Origin: an uncultured Alistipes sp.
GTDB taxonomy: Bacteria > Bacteroidota > Bacteroidia > Bacteroidales > Rikenellaceae
NCBI GenBank assembly: GCA_947177225.1
Contig: CAMWTS010000012.1
Span: forward strand, 1-61,574
Direction: 5' to 3'
Length of the DNA stretch: 61,574 nucleotides
This document shows, piece after piece, positions 26,579 to 35,880 of the stretch (the stretch's first letter is position 1; the number at the start of each line of letters is the position of its first letter). The notes under the pieces are model-generated. The model did no database searches and had not been told where the DNA came from. It saw only the letters and a program-made list of their open reading frames with translations. Position numbers and translations under genes: made by a program.

Positions 26579-27955
26579 ATGAAGAAGTTTTTTGTGATGA
26601 TGTGTGCAGCTGCCATGGCATGGTCCACGGCCGGTGCACAATTGACTCTGACACTCGACGAGGCGTTGGAGATGGCGCTCAGCGAAAACCCCACCATGAA
26701 GGTGGCCGATTTGGAGATCGAGCGTTACGATTACGTGCGCAAACAGACTTTGGCCAATCTATACCCGCAGATCGACGCATCGGGACAATACACGCGCTCG
26801 ATCGTGAAGCAGGAGATGGCCAAAGGACTCTCGTTCGGAGCCGACAATACTCTGACGGCAACAGGCAACATCTCGCTGGCTCTGTTCGTACCTTCGGTAT
26901 ATCGTCAGTTGAAGATGAACAAGACCGAGATGGCATCGGCCGTAGAGAGTGCCCGCAACTCGCGCATAGAGCTTGTGGCCGACGTACGCACGGCATTCTA
27001 CAACATACTGCTGGCCGAGCAGTCGCTCAGCGTATTGCAGGAGTCGGTGATAACGACGCAGCGCGTGGTGGACAATACCGAGGTGCAGTTCCGCAACGGC
27101 GTGGCCTCGGAATACGACTACATAACGGCCAAGGTGCAGCTGAGCAACCTCAAACCGTCGGTGATGCAGGCCGAAAATGCCGTAGAACTGAGCAAATTGC
27201 AGTTAAAGATGTATCTGTCGATACCCGAAGATATCGAGATCGAGGTGAAAGGTTCGCTCGACGACATGCGCACCGAGGTGCTGCTCGGCTCGGACAATCT
27301 CTCGACCGACATATCGCACAACTCATCGCTCAGAACACTCGACTTGCAGCGCGAGTTGTTGGAGCATCAGGTCAAGCTGATACAGACCCAGCGCATGCCC
27401 ACCGTGGCAGCATTCGGTTCGGCCGTATACACGGGTAACGACATGGAGCGTCTGAACTTCGGAGGCATGATGGGTGGCGGAGCAGACACGCCCGAAGGCG
27501 GCACAGCCGAGGCTGTGGCGCAGGCATCGTCGAACAGCTTCTGGTGGCAGCACCCGATCAATGTCGGTTTGCAGATCTCGATTCCGATATTCTCGGGCTT
27601 CGCCAAAACCAACCAGGTGCGTTCGGTACGCAACCAGATTCGCCAGATCGACCTGCAACGCTCGTATGCCGAGGAGGGCGTATCGTTGCAAATACGTCAG
27701 TCGATCAACAATCTGCTCACTGCACGCGAGACGATGCTCGCCAACGAGCAGACCGTCGAGCAGGCGCAGAAGGCATACGACATATCATACACGCGTTACG
27801 GAGCGGGAGCCGGTACGATCCTCGAATTGAACAGCGCGCAGTTGCAGTTGACGCAGGCACAGCTCAACTACTCGCAGTCGATCTACGACTATCTGTCGTC
27901 GAAGGCCGAGTACGACAAGGTGGCCGGTACCGACGAGTATGCAAACCGCGAATAA
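26579..27955 (+). CDS. TolC-family outer-membrane efflux protein
   Basis: 458 aa. Signal peptide (AGA-Q), then two OEP repeats of long helices with beta strands: the first begins LTLDEALEMALSENP and the second repeats around residue 330 with QIRQSINNLLTARETM. Forms the outer-membrane duct of a tripartite pump. 42 nt precede the adaptor gene. Confidence 0.88.
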   Translation: MKKFFVMMCAAAMAWSTAGAQLTLTLDEALEMALSENPTMKVADLEIERYDYVRKQTLANLYPQIDASGQYTRSIVKQEMAKGLSFGADNTLTATGNISLALFVPSVYRQLKMNKTEMASAVESARNSRIELVADVRTAFYNILLAEQSLSVLQESVITTQRVVDNTEVQFRNGVASEYDYITAKVQLSNLKPSVMQAENAVELSKLQLKMYLSIPEDIEIEVKGSLDDMRTEVLLGSDNLSTDISHNSSLRTLDLQRELLEHQVKLIQTQRMPTVAAFGSAVYTGNDMERLNFGGMMGGGADTPEGGTAEAVAQASSNSFWWQHPINVGLQISIPIFSGFAKTNQVRSVRNQIRQIDLQRSYAEEGVSLQIRQSINNLLTARETMLANEQTVEQAQKAYDISYTRYGAGAGTILELNSAQLQLTQAQLNYSQSIYDYLSSKAEYDKVAGTDEYANRE

Positions 27956-27997
27956 TATCGAAAAAGAGAATAAAAATATAGAAAGATTGAAGCAGTT

Positions 27998-29014
27998 ATG
28001 AAAAGAAGTTTAGTGTTGATTATGGCGGCCGCCGCAATGGTTGCCTGCAATTCGAAGTCGAAGAGCGAACAGACGGCCGAAGATGTACAGAAGAGCGTTC
28101 TGACGAAGAGCACAACCGCCGAAGAGGCCACCGTATATCTGACCGAAACCTATACCTCGGAGATCGAGCCGTACAAGGAGAACGACATCACCCCCGCAGC
28201 ATCGGGTCTGCACATAGAGCGCATTCTGGTAGATGTAGGCGACAAGGTCACGGCCAACCAGGTGGTAGCCACGCTCGACAAGACCACATTGCGCCAGCAG
28301 GAGGCACAGCTGAGCATAGTCGAGGACACCTACAACCGCATGAAGCCCGTTTTTGAGGCCGGAGGCATCTCGGAGCAGCAGTTGGTGCAGTATGAAAACC
28401 AGTATAACATGCAGAAGGAGGTAGTGGACAATCTGCGCCGCAACTCGGAGATCCGCACTCCGATATCGGGTGTGGTTACGGCGCGCAACTTCGAGTCGGG
28501 CGATCTGTTCGCCAGCCAGCCGATTCTGCACATCATGCAGATCGACAAGTTGAAGGTCATGGCCAACATCTCGGAGCAGTATTTCCCCAACGTCAAAGTC
28601 GGTATGCCGGTAGATATCGCCGTGGACATCTATCCGGGCGAGGTATTCGAGGGTCGCGTATCGCTGATCTATCCGGCACTCGACACCGCCACACGCACAT
28701 TCAAGGTCGAGATCACCGTGCCCAACACGCAAAACAAGCTGCGTCCGGGCATGTATGCCCGCGCCACGTTCAACATGGGCAGCAAGCAGGGCGTGATGAT
28801 TCCCGACATCGCCATATTGAAGCAGCAGGGTTCAAACGAGCACTATGTATATGTAATACAGGGCGACTCTGTCGTTAGACGCTCGGTACAGATGGGTCGT
28901 CAGGTGGAGGATCGCATAGATATCCTGTCGGGAGTAAGCGCAGGAGAGGTGGTAGCCACCACGGCACTGACCAAACTGAGCGACGGCGCCAAGATCGAAT
29001 TGAAGAACAACTAA
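27998..29014 (+). CDS. RND efflux periplasmic adaptor lipoprotein
   Basis: 338 aa membrane-fusion protein with lipobox MVAC. Barrel-sandwich (biotinyl-like) halves flank a short coiled coil (about 100-150, QQEAQLSIVEDTYNRM), followed by a beta-barrel (VDIAVDIYPGEVFEGRV) and membrane-proximal domain. Links the RND pump to TolC in the periplasm. Only 19 nt separate it from the pump gene. Confidence 0.9.
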   Translation: MKRSLVLIMAAAAMVACNSKSKSEQTAEDVQKSVLTKSTTAEEATVYLTETYTSEIEPYKENDITPAASGLHIERILVDVGDKVTANQVVATLDKTTLRQQEAQLSIVEDTYNRMKPVFEAGGISEQQLVQYENQYNMQKEVVDNLRRNSEIRTPISGVVTARNFESGDLFASQPILHIMQIDKLKVMANISEQYFPNVKVGMPVDIAVDIYPGEVFEGRVSLIYPALDTATRTFKVEITVPNTQNKLRPGMYARATFNMGSKQGVMIPDIAILKQQGSNEHYVYVIQGDSVVRRSVQMGRQVEDRIDILSGVSAGEVVATTALTKLSDGAKIELKNN

Positions 29015-29033
29015 CATTAGAGAGAATTAGCAG

Positions 29034-32000
29034 ATGAAAATATACGAAACCGCGGTCCGGAAACCCGTTTCGGTCGCACTTATATTCATAGGCGTCATCG
29101 TATTCGGATTGTTCTCGCTGACCAATCTGGGTGTCGATCAGTACCCCGACATAGAGGTGCCCTACATCAGTGTCATCACGACCTATCCGGGAGCCAACGC
29201 CTCCGACATAGAGACCAACATCACGCGTGTATTGGAGGACAACCTCAACACCGTAAACAACCTGAAAAAGATCACTTCGCGCTCGTCGGACAACGTCTCG
29301 ATGGTATCTTTGGAGTTCCAATACGGCTCCGATCTTACGGAGGCGGCAAACGAGGTGCGCGACGTGGTGAGCCGAACGCAATCGATGCTCCCCGACGATG
29401 TGGACTACCCCACCGTCTTCAAGTTCTCGTCATCGATGATTCCGGTGATGATGCTCGCCGTTACGGCCGACGAGAGCTACGCCGCACTGAACAAGATTCT
29501 CGACGACAAGATGGTCAACGAGTTGAACCGTATCGACGGTGTGGGTTCGGTGTCGATCATCGGCGCACCCGAGAGAGAGATACAGGTCAATGTCGATCCT
29601 AAAAAGATCGAGGCCTACAACCTCACCATCGAGTCGCTCGGCCAGCTGATCGCCGCCGAGAATGTCAATATCCCCAGCGGTACTATCGACATTGGCAACA
29701 ATACCTACAACCTCAAAGCCGACGGCGAGTTCGATTTCAGCGATCAGATCAAGAAGGTCGTCGTATCAAACGCCGGCGGACGTACGGTCATGCTCTCCGA
29801 CGTGGCCGAGATTCGCGATACGTTGGAGAAAGCCACCATGGACGAGCGTATCAACGGTCGTTTGGGTGTGCGCGTAATCATTCAGAAGCAGTCGGGCTCC
29901 AACACCGTAAACATCGTACATGCCGTACAGCAGAAGATGCAGAAGATTCTGCCGACACTGCCCAAGGACGTGAAGGTGGAGACCATCTACGAAAGCTCGC
30001 AGGAGATCACCGATGCCATCGGTTCGCTGTCGGAGACGATCATGTACGCATTCATATTCGTCATACTGGTGGTGATGGTATTCCTCGGCCGCTGGCGCGC
30101 CACGTTCATCATCTGTCTGACGATCCCCATTTCTCTGGTATGTTCGTTCATATACCTCTATGCCACCGGCTCGACGCTCAACATCATATCGCTCTCGGCG
30201 CTCTCGATCGCCATCGGTATGGTCGTCGACGATGCCATCGTGGTGTTGGAGAATATCACCACCCACATCGAACGCGGATCGAAGCCCAAGGAGGCAGCCA
30301 TCTATGCCACCAATGAGGTGTGGCTGTCGGTAATCGCCACCACCCTGGTCGTCGTGGCAGTGTTCCTGCCGCTAACGATGATATCGGGTCTGTCGGGTAT
30401 CCTGTTCCGCGAGTTGGGCTGGATCGTCACGATCGTCGTCTGCGTATCGACCACGGCGGCCATTACCCTTACGCCGATGTTGTCGGCCTATCTGTTGAAG
30501 ATCGACGGAGGCGCCCACACCTACAAGGGCATAGGCATCGTCTACAAGCCCATCGACAAGGCACTCATATGGTTGGACAACGCCTACGAGAAAGCGTTGC
30601 GCTTCGTGGTGAAATGGAAGAAATCTACCATCGCCGTGCTGCTCTGCCTATTCTTCGCATCGCTCGGACTGTTGAAGAGCGTGCCGACAGAGTTCTTCCC
30701 CGCCACGGATAATGCCCGTATAACGATGGAGATCAAACTCGATCAGAACCTTGCTGTGGAGTACACCTCCAAGATAGCGCGCGAGATCGATTCGATCATC
30801 TACACGAAGTATCCGGAGATCTATCTGGTGTCGGCATCGGCCGGAGCCAACTCTTCCGACAACGCCTTTGCCGCCATGCAGACCACAGGTTCGCACATCA
30901 TCAACTACAACTTGAAGATGCCGCGCAAAACCGACATGCAGCGCAAGACCATATACGAAATCTCGGACGAGATACGTAAGGATCTCAATGCCATACCCGA
31001 GATAGTCAACTACACCGTCATACCGGGCGGACAGCAGGGCGGCATGAGCGGATCGAGCAACGTCACCATAAAGGTATTCGGCCACAACATGGACGATGCC
31101 ATGATGGTTGCCAACGACTTGAAGCAGAAGATGTCGGAATTGGAAGGTACGCGCGACGTGCAGCTCTCGCGCGACGATCTGCGCCCCGAGTACAACGTGG
31201 TATTCGATCGCGACAAGCTGGCCTACTACGGCATGTCGAGCGCGACAGCCTCGCAATTCGTGCGCAACCGCATCAACGGTTACGAGTGCTCGAAGTTCCG
31301 CGAGGACGGCGACGAGTATGACATCGTGGTGCGTTACGCCGAGCCGTTCCGATCGTCGGTCAAGGACATAGAGGATATAGTGCTCTACACATCTGCGGGT
31401 CGTCCGGTACGTCTGGGCGAGGTAGCCGAGGTGGTGGAGGAGTACGCCACACCCGAAATCGAGCGCGAGAACCGTCAGCGTGTCGTATCGGTCGAGGCAT
31501 CGCTCGGTGCCGGCGTGGCACTGGGCACGGTCGTCGCTCAGGTTCAGCAGCTTATCGCCAACTACGATGTCCCGATGGGCATATCGCTCGACATCGGCGG
31601 TTCGGTCGAGGATCAGGGCGACGCGTTCACCGACATCAGCACGCTGCTCGTATTGATTATCATACTTGTTTACATCGTGATGGCCACCCAGTTCGAGTCG
31701 CTGCTCTATCCCTTCATCATCATGTTCACCATTCCGTTCGCATTCACCGGCGTATTCGTGGCACTGTGGGCCACCAACACACCGCTTTCGATCATCGCCC
31801 TTATCGGAGCCATCATGCTGGTGGGTATCGTAACCAAGAACGGTATCGTGATGGTCGACTACATGAACCTGCTGATCGAGCGCGGAACAGAGCTCAAAGA
31901 TGCCGTCATAGCCGGTGGCAAGAGCCGTCTGCGTCCGGTGCTGATGACCTCGCTCACCACGATTCTCGGTATGGTGCCGATGGCAATGGGTATAGGCAAC

Positions 32001-32201
32001 GGTTCGGAGACATGGCAGCCCATGGGTATCGCCGTAGCGGGCGGTCTGACCTTCTCGACATTCCTCACGCTGTTCATCGTACCGGCATTATATGCCATGT
32101 TCGAAGGACGCAAGGAGCGCAAGGAGAGACGCAAGGCACGTCGCCTGGCCGAGCAGGAGGCATTCATCAAGTCACAATTGCAGAACAAAAACAAACAGTA
32201 A
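29034..32201 (+). CDS. RND multidrug efflux permease (AcrB/HAE1 type)
   Basis: 1055 aa, proton-driven trimeric inner-membrane pump. Begins with helix 1 (RKPVSVALIFIGVIVFGLFSL), and has the TM4 SIAIGMVVDDAIVV motif with the paired Asp residues that relay protons, and two large periplasmic loops. Repeat halves are visible, with the second GIVTKNGIVMVDY near residue 940. Substrates cannot be predicted. Ends in a basic tail. Confidence 0.93.
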   Translation: MKIYETAVRKPVSVALIFIGVIVFGLFSLTNLGVDQYPDIEVPYISVITTYPGANASDIETNITRVLEDNLNTVNNLKKITSRSSDNVSMVSLEFQYGSDLTEAANEVRDVVSRTQSMLPDDVDYPTVFKFSSSMIPVMMLAVTADESYAALNKILDDKMVNELNRIDGVGSVSIIGAPEREIQVNVDPKKIEAYNLTIESLGQLIAAENVNIPSGTIDIGNNTYNLKADGEFDFSDQIKKVVVSNAGGRTVMLSDVAEIRDTLEKATMDERINGRLGVRVIIQKQSGSNTVNIVHAVQQKMQKILPTLPKDVKVETIYESSQEITDAIGSLSETIMYAFIFVILVVMVFLGRWRATFIICLTIPISLVCSFIYLYATGSTLNIISLSALSIAIGMVVDDAIVVLENITTHIERGSKPKEAAIYATNEVWLSVIATTLVVVAVFLPLTMISGLSGILFRELGWIVTIVVCVSTTAAITLTPMLSAYLLKIDGGAHTYKGIGIVYKPIDKALIWLDNAYEKALRFVVKWKKSTIAVLLCLFFASLGLLKSVPTEFFPATDNARITMEIKLDQNLAVEYTSKIAREIDSIIYTKYPEIYLVSASAGANSSDNAFAAMQTTGSHIINYNLKMPRKTDMQRKTIYEISDEIRKDLNAIPEIVNYTVIPGGQQGGMSGSSNVTIKVFGHNMDDAMMVANDLKQKMSELEGTRDVQLSRDDLRPEYNVVFDRDKLAYYGMSSATASQFVRNRINGYECSKFREDGDEYDIVVRYAEPFRSSVKDIEDIVLYTSAGRPVRLGEVAEVVEEYATPEIERENRQRVVSVEASLGAGVALGTVVAQVQQLIANYDVPMGISLDIGGSVEDQGDAFTDISTLLVLIIILVYIVMATQFESLLYPFIIMFTIPFAFTGVFVALWATNTPLSIIALIGAIMLVGIVTKNGIVMVDYMNLLIERGTELKDAVIAGGKSRLRPVLMTSLTTILGMVPMAMGIGNGSETWQPMGIAVAGGLTFSTFLTLFIVPALYAMFEGRKERKERRKARRLAEQEAFIKSQLQNKNKQ

Positions 32202-32205
32202 AAAC

Positions 32206-32499
32206 ATGAAAGCCATATTCATATCATACAATCAGGCACTGACCGACCGTATCAATGCCATGCTCGACGAACTGGGCATACGCGGCTTCACCCGCTGGGC
32301 TTTGACCGAGGGTCGCGGCTCGTTCAAGGGCGAACCCCACTACGGCACGCACGCATGGCCGTCGATGAACACCTCTGTTCTGGCCATCGTCGAGGACTCG
32401 AAAGTAGAGCCTGTCCTGGAAGCATTGCGCGAGATCGACTCCACAACCGAGCAGCAGGGCTCGCGAGCATTCGTGTGGAACATCGAACAGTGCATGTAG
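32206..32499 (+). CDS. PII-like transporter-associated protein (PG0541 family)
   Basis: 97 aa ferredoxin-like fold, similar to nitrogen-regulatory PII-type proteins; start MKAIFISYNQALTDRINAMLD. Family members are often encoded directly after RND pumps in Bacteroidales. The start is 4 nt after the pump stop, so co-translation is likely. A regulatory role on the pump is inferred from context only. Confidence 0.75.
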   Translation: MKAIFISYNQALTDRINAMLDELGIRGFTRWALTEGRGSFKGEPHYGTHAWPSMNTSVLAIVEDSKVEPVLEALREIDSTTEQQGSRAFVWNIEQCM

Positions 32500-32592
32500 G
32501 ACACTGTTTCTACGACACGAAAGCAACCTAACAAAATCGAATCGCAATCTCGCACAGTGAGATCGTCGATATGATCCTTCATAATAGTTGTT

Positions 32593-32629
32593 TCCGGGCA
32601 GGGCACCAAATGGCTCTGCCCGGATTTTT
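32593..32629 (+). terminator. terminator of efflux operon
   Basis: 9-bp stem TCCGGGCAG/CTGCCCGGA and five T. The hairpin falls inside the 177-nt gap. Confidence 0.75.
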
Positions 32630-32663
32630 CTTGCGCGAGATAACGTAGTGCCGAAAAAAATTG

Positions 32664-32671
32664 TAATTTTG
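32664..32671 (+). promoter_or_regulatory. -7 box abutting metallo-hydrolase start
   Basis: TAATTTTG ends 5 nt before the ATG at 32677. No clear -33 TTG. Confidence 0.4.
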
Positions 32672-32676
32672 TCTCC

Positions 32677-33456
32677 ATGAAAGTCACTTTCCTTGGCACC
32701 GGAACATCGCAGGGCGTGCCGGTCATCGGTTGCCGATGCCGGGTATGCCGCTCGACCGACAGACGCGATCGCAGATTGCGCACCTCGGCCATGGTCGAGT
32801 GCGGAGACCGGAGAATAGTCATCGACGCAGGACCCGATTTCCGTTATCAGATGTTGCGTGCCGGCGTCAGACGCATCGACGCGATACTGCTCACCCATCT
32901 CCACAAAGACCACATAGGCGGCATAGACGATGTGCGGGCATTCAATTTCGTCGACTACCCCACCGTGCGACCGGTCGACATATACGCCACACACGCCACA
33001 GCCGAGTGCGTCAGAAAGGACTTCGACTACGCTTTCGCCGCAGACAAATATCGCGGAGTACCGGAGATAGTGCTGCACGAGATCGATGCCGACACCCCTT
33101 TTTCGATCGGCGGCATGAATATCACACCCATCGCCGGCCGTCACTCCGAACGGTTCGAGGTGACCGGCTATCGTATCGGGCGATTCGCATATCTGACCGA
33201 TTTCAGCTACATATCGCCCCGAAACATCGAACGGATAAAAGGCGTGGATACACTGGTGGTCAACGCATTGCGCTGGACGGAGCACGATTCGCACTTCAAC
33301 GTTGCGCAGGCTCTCGACCTGATCGGAAAGATCGCTCCGCGCAAGGCTTATCTGACACACATGTCGCACGAAATAGGACTTCATGCCGACATTGCAGAGC
33401 GACTGCCCGACAATGTCGAGGCAGCATACGACACATTGCAAATAGAGACTGAATAA
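32677..33456 (+). CDS. PhnP-like MBL-fold metallo-hydrolase
   Basis: 259 aa. Metal motif HLHKDH (His74, His76, Asp78, His79) and an N-terminal CRCRVC cluster after GTGTSQGVP, both typical of PhnP/RNase-Z-like phosphodiesterases that bind extra zinc. Substrate unknown; family members cleave cyclic phosphodiesters. Start at 32677 matches the family N-terminus. The next gene is 20 nt away. Confidence 0.82.
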   Translation: MKVTFLGTGTSQGVPVIGCRCRVCRSTDRRDRRLRTSAMVECGDRRIVIDAGPDFRYQMLRAGVRRIDAILLTHLHKDHIGGIDDVRAFNFVDYPTVRPVDIYATHATAECVRKDFDYAFAADKYRGVPEIVLHEIDADTPFSIGGMNITPIAGRHSERFEVTGYRIGRFAYLTDFSYISPRNIERIKGVDTLVVNALRWTEHDSHFNVAQALDLIGKIAPRKAYLTHMSHEIGLHADIAERLPDNVEAAYDTLQIETE

Positions 33457-33476
33457 TCTGATAAAAGAGTATAACT

Positions 33477-34298
33477 ATGGGAATGGGATTGAACGGAAAG
33501 GTCGTCGTCATCACGGGCGCATCGTCGGGTATAGGCGCTGCCATGGCGCAGGAGTACGCCGCCGACGGCGCAAGAGTAGTTCTCGGTGCACGTCAGGAGG
33601 ACAAACTGCGAGAGATCGTCGAACGTATCCGTGCCAACGGCGGCCAGGCGGTATATGCCGTCACCGACGTGGTCGATGCAGACGACTGCCGCCATCTGAT
33701 CGACACGGCGGTGGAGAGTTTCGGCGGCATAGACGTGATGATCTGCAATGCAGGATTGTCGATGCGTGCACTCTTCGATGAGTGCGATCTGTCGGTGCTG
33801 CACCGATTGATGGACGTAAACTTCTGGGGCACGGTCAACTGCACCAAGTATGCGCTGCCATATCTGCAACGCTCGCGAGGATCGCTTGTCGGCATATCGT
33901 CGGTGGCAGGACTGCACGGACTGCCCGGACGCACGGGCTACTCGGCCTCGAAATATGCCATGACCGGATTCTTGGAGACCATACGTGTGGAGAACCTCAA
34001 AAAGGGAGTGCATGTAATGGTCGCCTGCCCGGGCTTCACGGCTTCCAACGTCCGCTTCTCGGCACTGACGGCCGACGGCACTTCGCAGGGCGCCACACCG
34101 CGCAACGAAGGCAAGATGATGACACCCGAAGAGGTGGCGCGCATCGTGGCGCGCGGCATACGCCGACGCAAGCGGCTATGCCTGATGGAGTGGGAGGGTC
34201 GCGGCACGCATATCCTCAAAAAGATATGTCCGTCGCTGGTCGACAAGCTGTTCTATGCCGTAATGGCCAAGGAGCCCGACTCGCCGCTGAAACAATAG
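33477..34298 (+). CDS. SDR-family oxidoreductase
   Basis: 273 aa classical short-chain dehydrogenase. Cofactor motif TGASSGIG near residue 13, NAG around position 90, catalytic serine in GISSVAG, and YSASK (Tyr about 155, Lys about 159). Resembles the DHRS7/YqjQ-type group with a lengthened C-terminus. NAD(P) and substrate preference cannot be told. Confidence 0.85.
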   Translation: MGMGLNGKVVVITGASSGIGAAMAQEYAADGARVVLGARQEDKLREIVERIRANGGQAVYAVTDVVDADDCRHLIDTAVESFGGIDVMICNAGLSMRALFDECDLSVLHRLMDVNFWGTVNCTKYALPYLQRSRGSLVGISSVAGLHGLPGRTGYSASKYAMTGFLETIRVENLKKGVHVMVACPGFTASNVRFSALTADGTSQGATPRNEGKMMTPEEVARIVARGIRRRKRLCLMEWEGRGTHILKKICPSLVDKLFYAVMAKEPDSPLKQ

Positions 34299-34321
34299 GC
34301 CTGCCCGCCAAGCTATGCAAC

Positions 34322-34352
34322 AACGCCCGGTCGATATGAGATCGGGCGTTTC
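34322..34352 (+). terminator. hairpin after SDR gene
   Basis: AACGCCCGGTC pairs with GATCGGGCGTT with one G-T; only three T follow. Confidence 0.5.
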
Positions 34353-34428
34353 GCCTATATAAACAGACGGTTGACCGGCAAAAAACGGCGTTCCGTTGAA
34401 TTTGCGTTCGCCGTATTAAAAAATTGGT

Positions 34429-34436
34429 TATCTTTG
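34429..34436 (+). promoter_or_regulatory. -7 box for lipoprotein/FadL pair
   Basis: TATCTTTG, with a 73-bp leader before ATG 34510. The -33 element is not clear. Confidence 0.45.
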
Positions 34437-34509
34437 TAATGGGGAAATAGACATCGAACGGTACGATTTTGGTTTCTCGGCAAATATTAACTTTTAAATT
34501 TCAGACGCT

Positions 34510-35805
34510 ATGAGAGCATTGAATTTCATTTTGGGATTGGCGATAGCGGCATTTGGCGCATCGGGTTGTGCGTCGACATACGGCACATCGTCGAGCAGCA
34601 TGGGCGATCTGTACACCTCTAACAATAAAACGATGGTTGCCCGTCGCATCAAGGAGAAGGCCGAATTGCAGAAGGCCGAAGCCGAAGCGCGGCAGGCCAA
34701 ATGGGAGGCCATGCTGGCCGAAGCCAATGCAGCCTCGGCCGAACAGAATTACTATGCGTCGACGACAGTCGAGCCCAGCTACGACAGTGTATTGGCCGAC
34801 ACCTATGAGAGTGCCTACGCGCGTCGTCTCTACGGCTTCAACTCACCGACATACCGCATGCCGTCGAGCTACTATTCACTCTCGGCCAATCGCGCCTACT
34901 GGTATGCCTCGGCCTACGATCCAGCATTCTACAATGTCATGGTTTCCGGCGACCAGGTATGGGTCGAGCCGCGTTACATCACCTCGATGTTCGGCTCCTG
35001 GGGTGCCACCAATGTCACCTTCGGACTATATTCGTCGCCATGGAATTGGGGCTGGAACTTCCGCGTAGATCCCTTCTACTACTCTTGGTGGGGCTATCCT
35101 CACTACTCGTGGTATGACTGGAACTGGAACATCTGCTACCACCCGCACTACGACTGGTGGTGGGGCGGCCATTATCCCCACCACGGCTGGCACGGAGGTA
35201 TTTGGCGGCCTACTCCGCCCATGCACCGTCCGACTCTGGGCAGTTGGTCGAACAATCGTCCCAACACCAACATCAACGGCAACCGCTACAATTCGGGATC
35301 GCGTTACAACTCGCCCGTCACCCGCACAAACTACGGAGGTTCGACCTCGTCGCGTCGCAGCGGCAGCACCGCGAGCGGCATATACCAGGGTGGTTCGGGC
35401 AGCAATCGCGGCGGCAGCTACGGCACCTCGACCGGCAACAGCAACGGCAACCGCTATAACGGCGGCACACGCACCGATCGCGGATCGTCGACCGGAACGG
35501 CCGGCAGCGGCAACTACCGTCAGAGCGGCAGCAGTAATTCGGGTTCGTCGTCGAACTATAACAGAGGCACGACCACCAGAGGATCGTCGACTTCGAACAA
35601 CAACCGCAATTCGTCGTCATCGAACAATCGCAACAACTCGTCGTCGTCATACAGACAGAACAACTCGTCTAATTCGGGAAGTTCATACCGCAGCAGCGGC
35701 TCGTCTACGCGCAGCTCAGGTTCGTCGGGCGGATCATATCGCAGCGGCGGCAGTTCCGGCTCGGGCAGCTATCGCAGCGGCGGAGGAGGAGGTTCACGCA
35801 GATAA
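34510..35805 (+). CDS. lipoprotein with Trp/Tyr/His-rich core and Ser/Gly/Asn tail
   Basis: 431 aa. Lipobox ASGC. Residues about 50-85 are an Ala/Glu/Lys helix. Residues about 170-245 are exceptionally aromatic and histidine-rich (WNWGWNF, HYDWWWGGHYPHHGW). From about 245 to the end is a low-complexity tail of Ser, Gly, Asn, Arg and Thr. No enzyme motif. Similar Bacteroides proteins are sometimes misnamed vitellogenin. Possibly metal-binding or matrix-forming. Its downstream neighbour is a FadL-type barrel. Confidence 0.65.
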   Translation: MRALNFILGLAIAAFGASGCASTYGTSSSSMGDLYTSNNKTMVARRIKEKAELQKAEAEARQAKWEAMLAEANAASAEQNYYASTTVEPSYDSVLADTYESAYARRLYGFNSPTYRMPSSYYSLSANRAYWYASAYDPAFYNVMVSGDQVWVEPRYITSMFGSWGATNVTFGLYSSPWNWGWNFRVDPFYYSWWGYPHYSWYDWNWNICYHPHYDWWWGGHYPHHGWHGGIWRPTPPMHRPTLGSWSNNRPNTNINGNRYNSGSRYNSPVTRTNYGGSTSSRRSGSTASGIYQGGSGSNRGGSYGTSTGNSNGNRYNGGTRTDRGSSTGTAGSGNYRQSGSSNSGSSSNYNRGTTTRGSSTSNNNRNSSSSNNRNNSSSSYRQNNSSNSGSSYRSSGSSTRSSGSSGGSYRSGGSSGSGSYRSGGGGGSRR

Positions 35806-35810
35806 CCGGC

Positions 35811-35844
35811 ATCGGTGCAGAACGGCGACACGCTCTGCACCGAT
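35811..35844. promoter_or_regulatory. intercistronic hairpin
   Basis: ATCGGTGCAG pairs with CTGCACCGAT, between lipoprotein and barrel genes; no T run. May set relative expression. Confidence 0.35.
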
Positions 35845-35880
35845 TGCACACACAGACAACACAATCAAAGATCATCAGTT

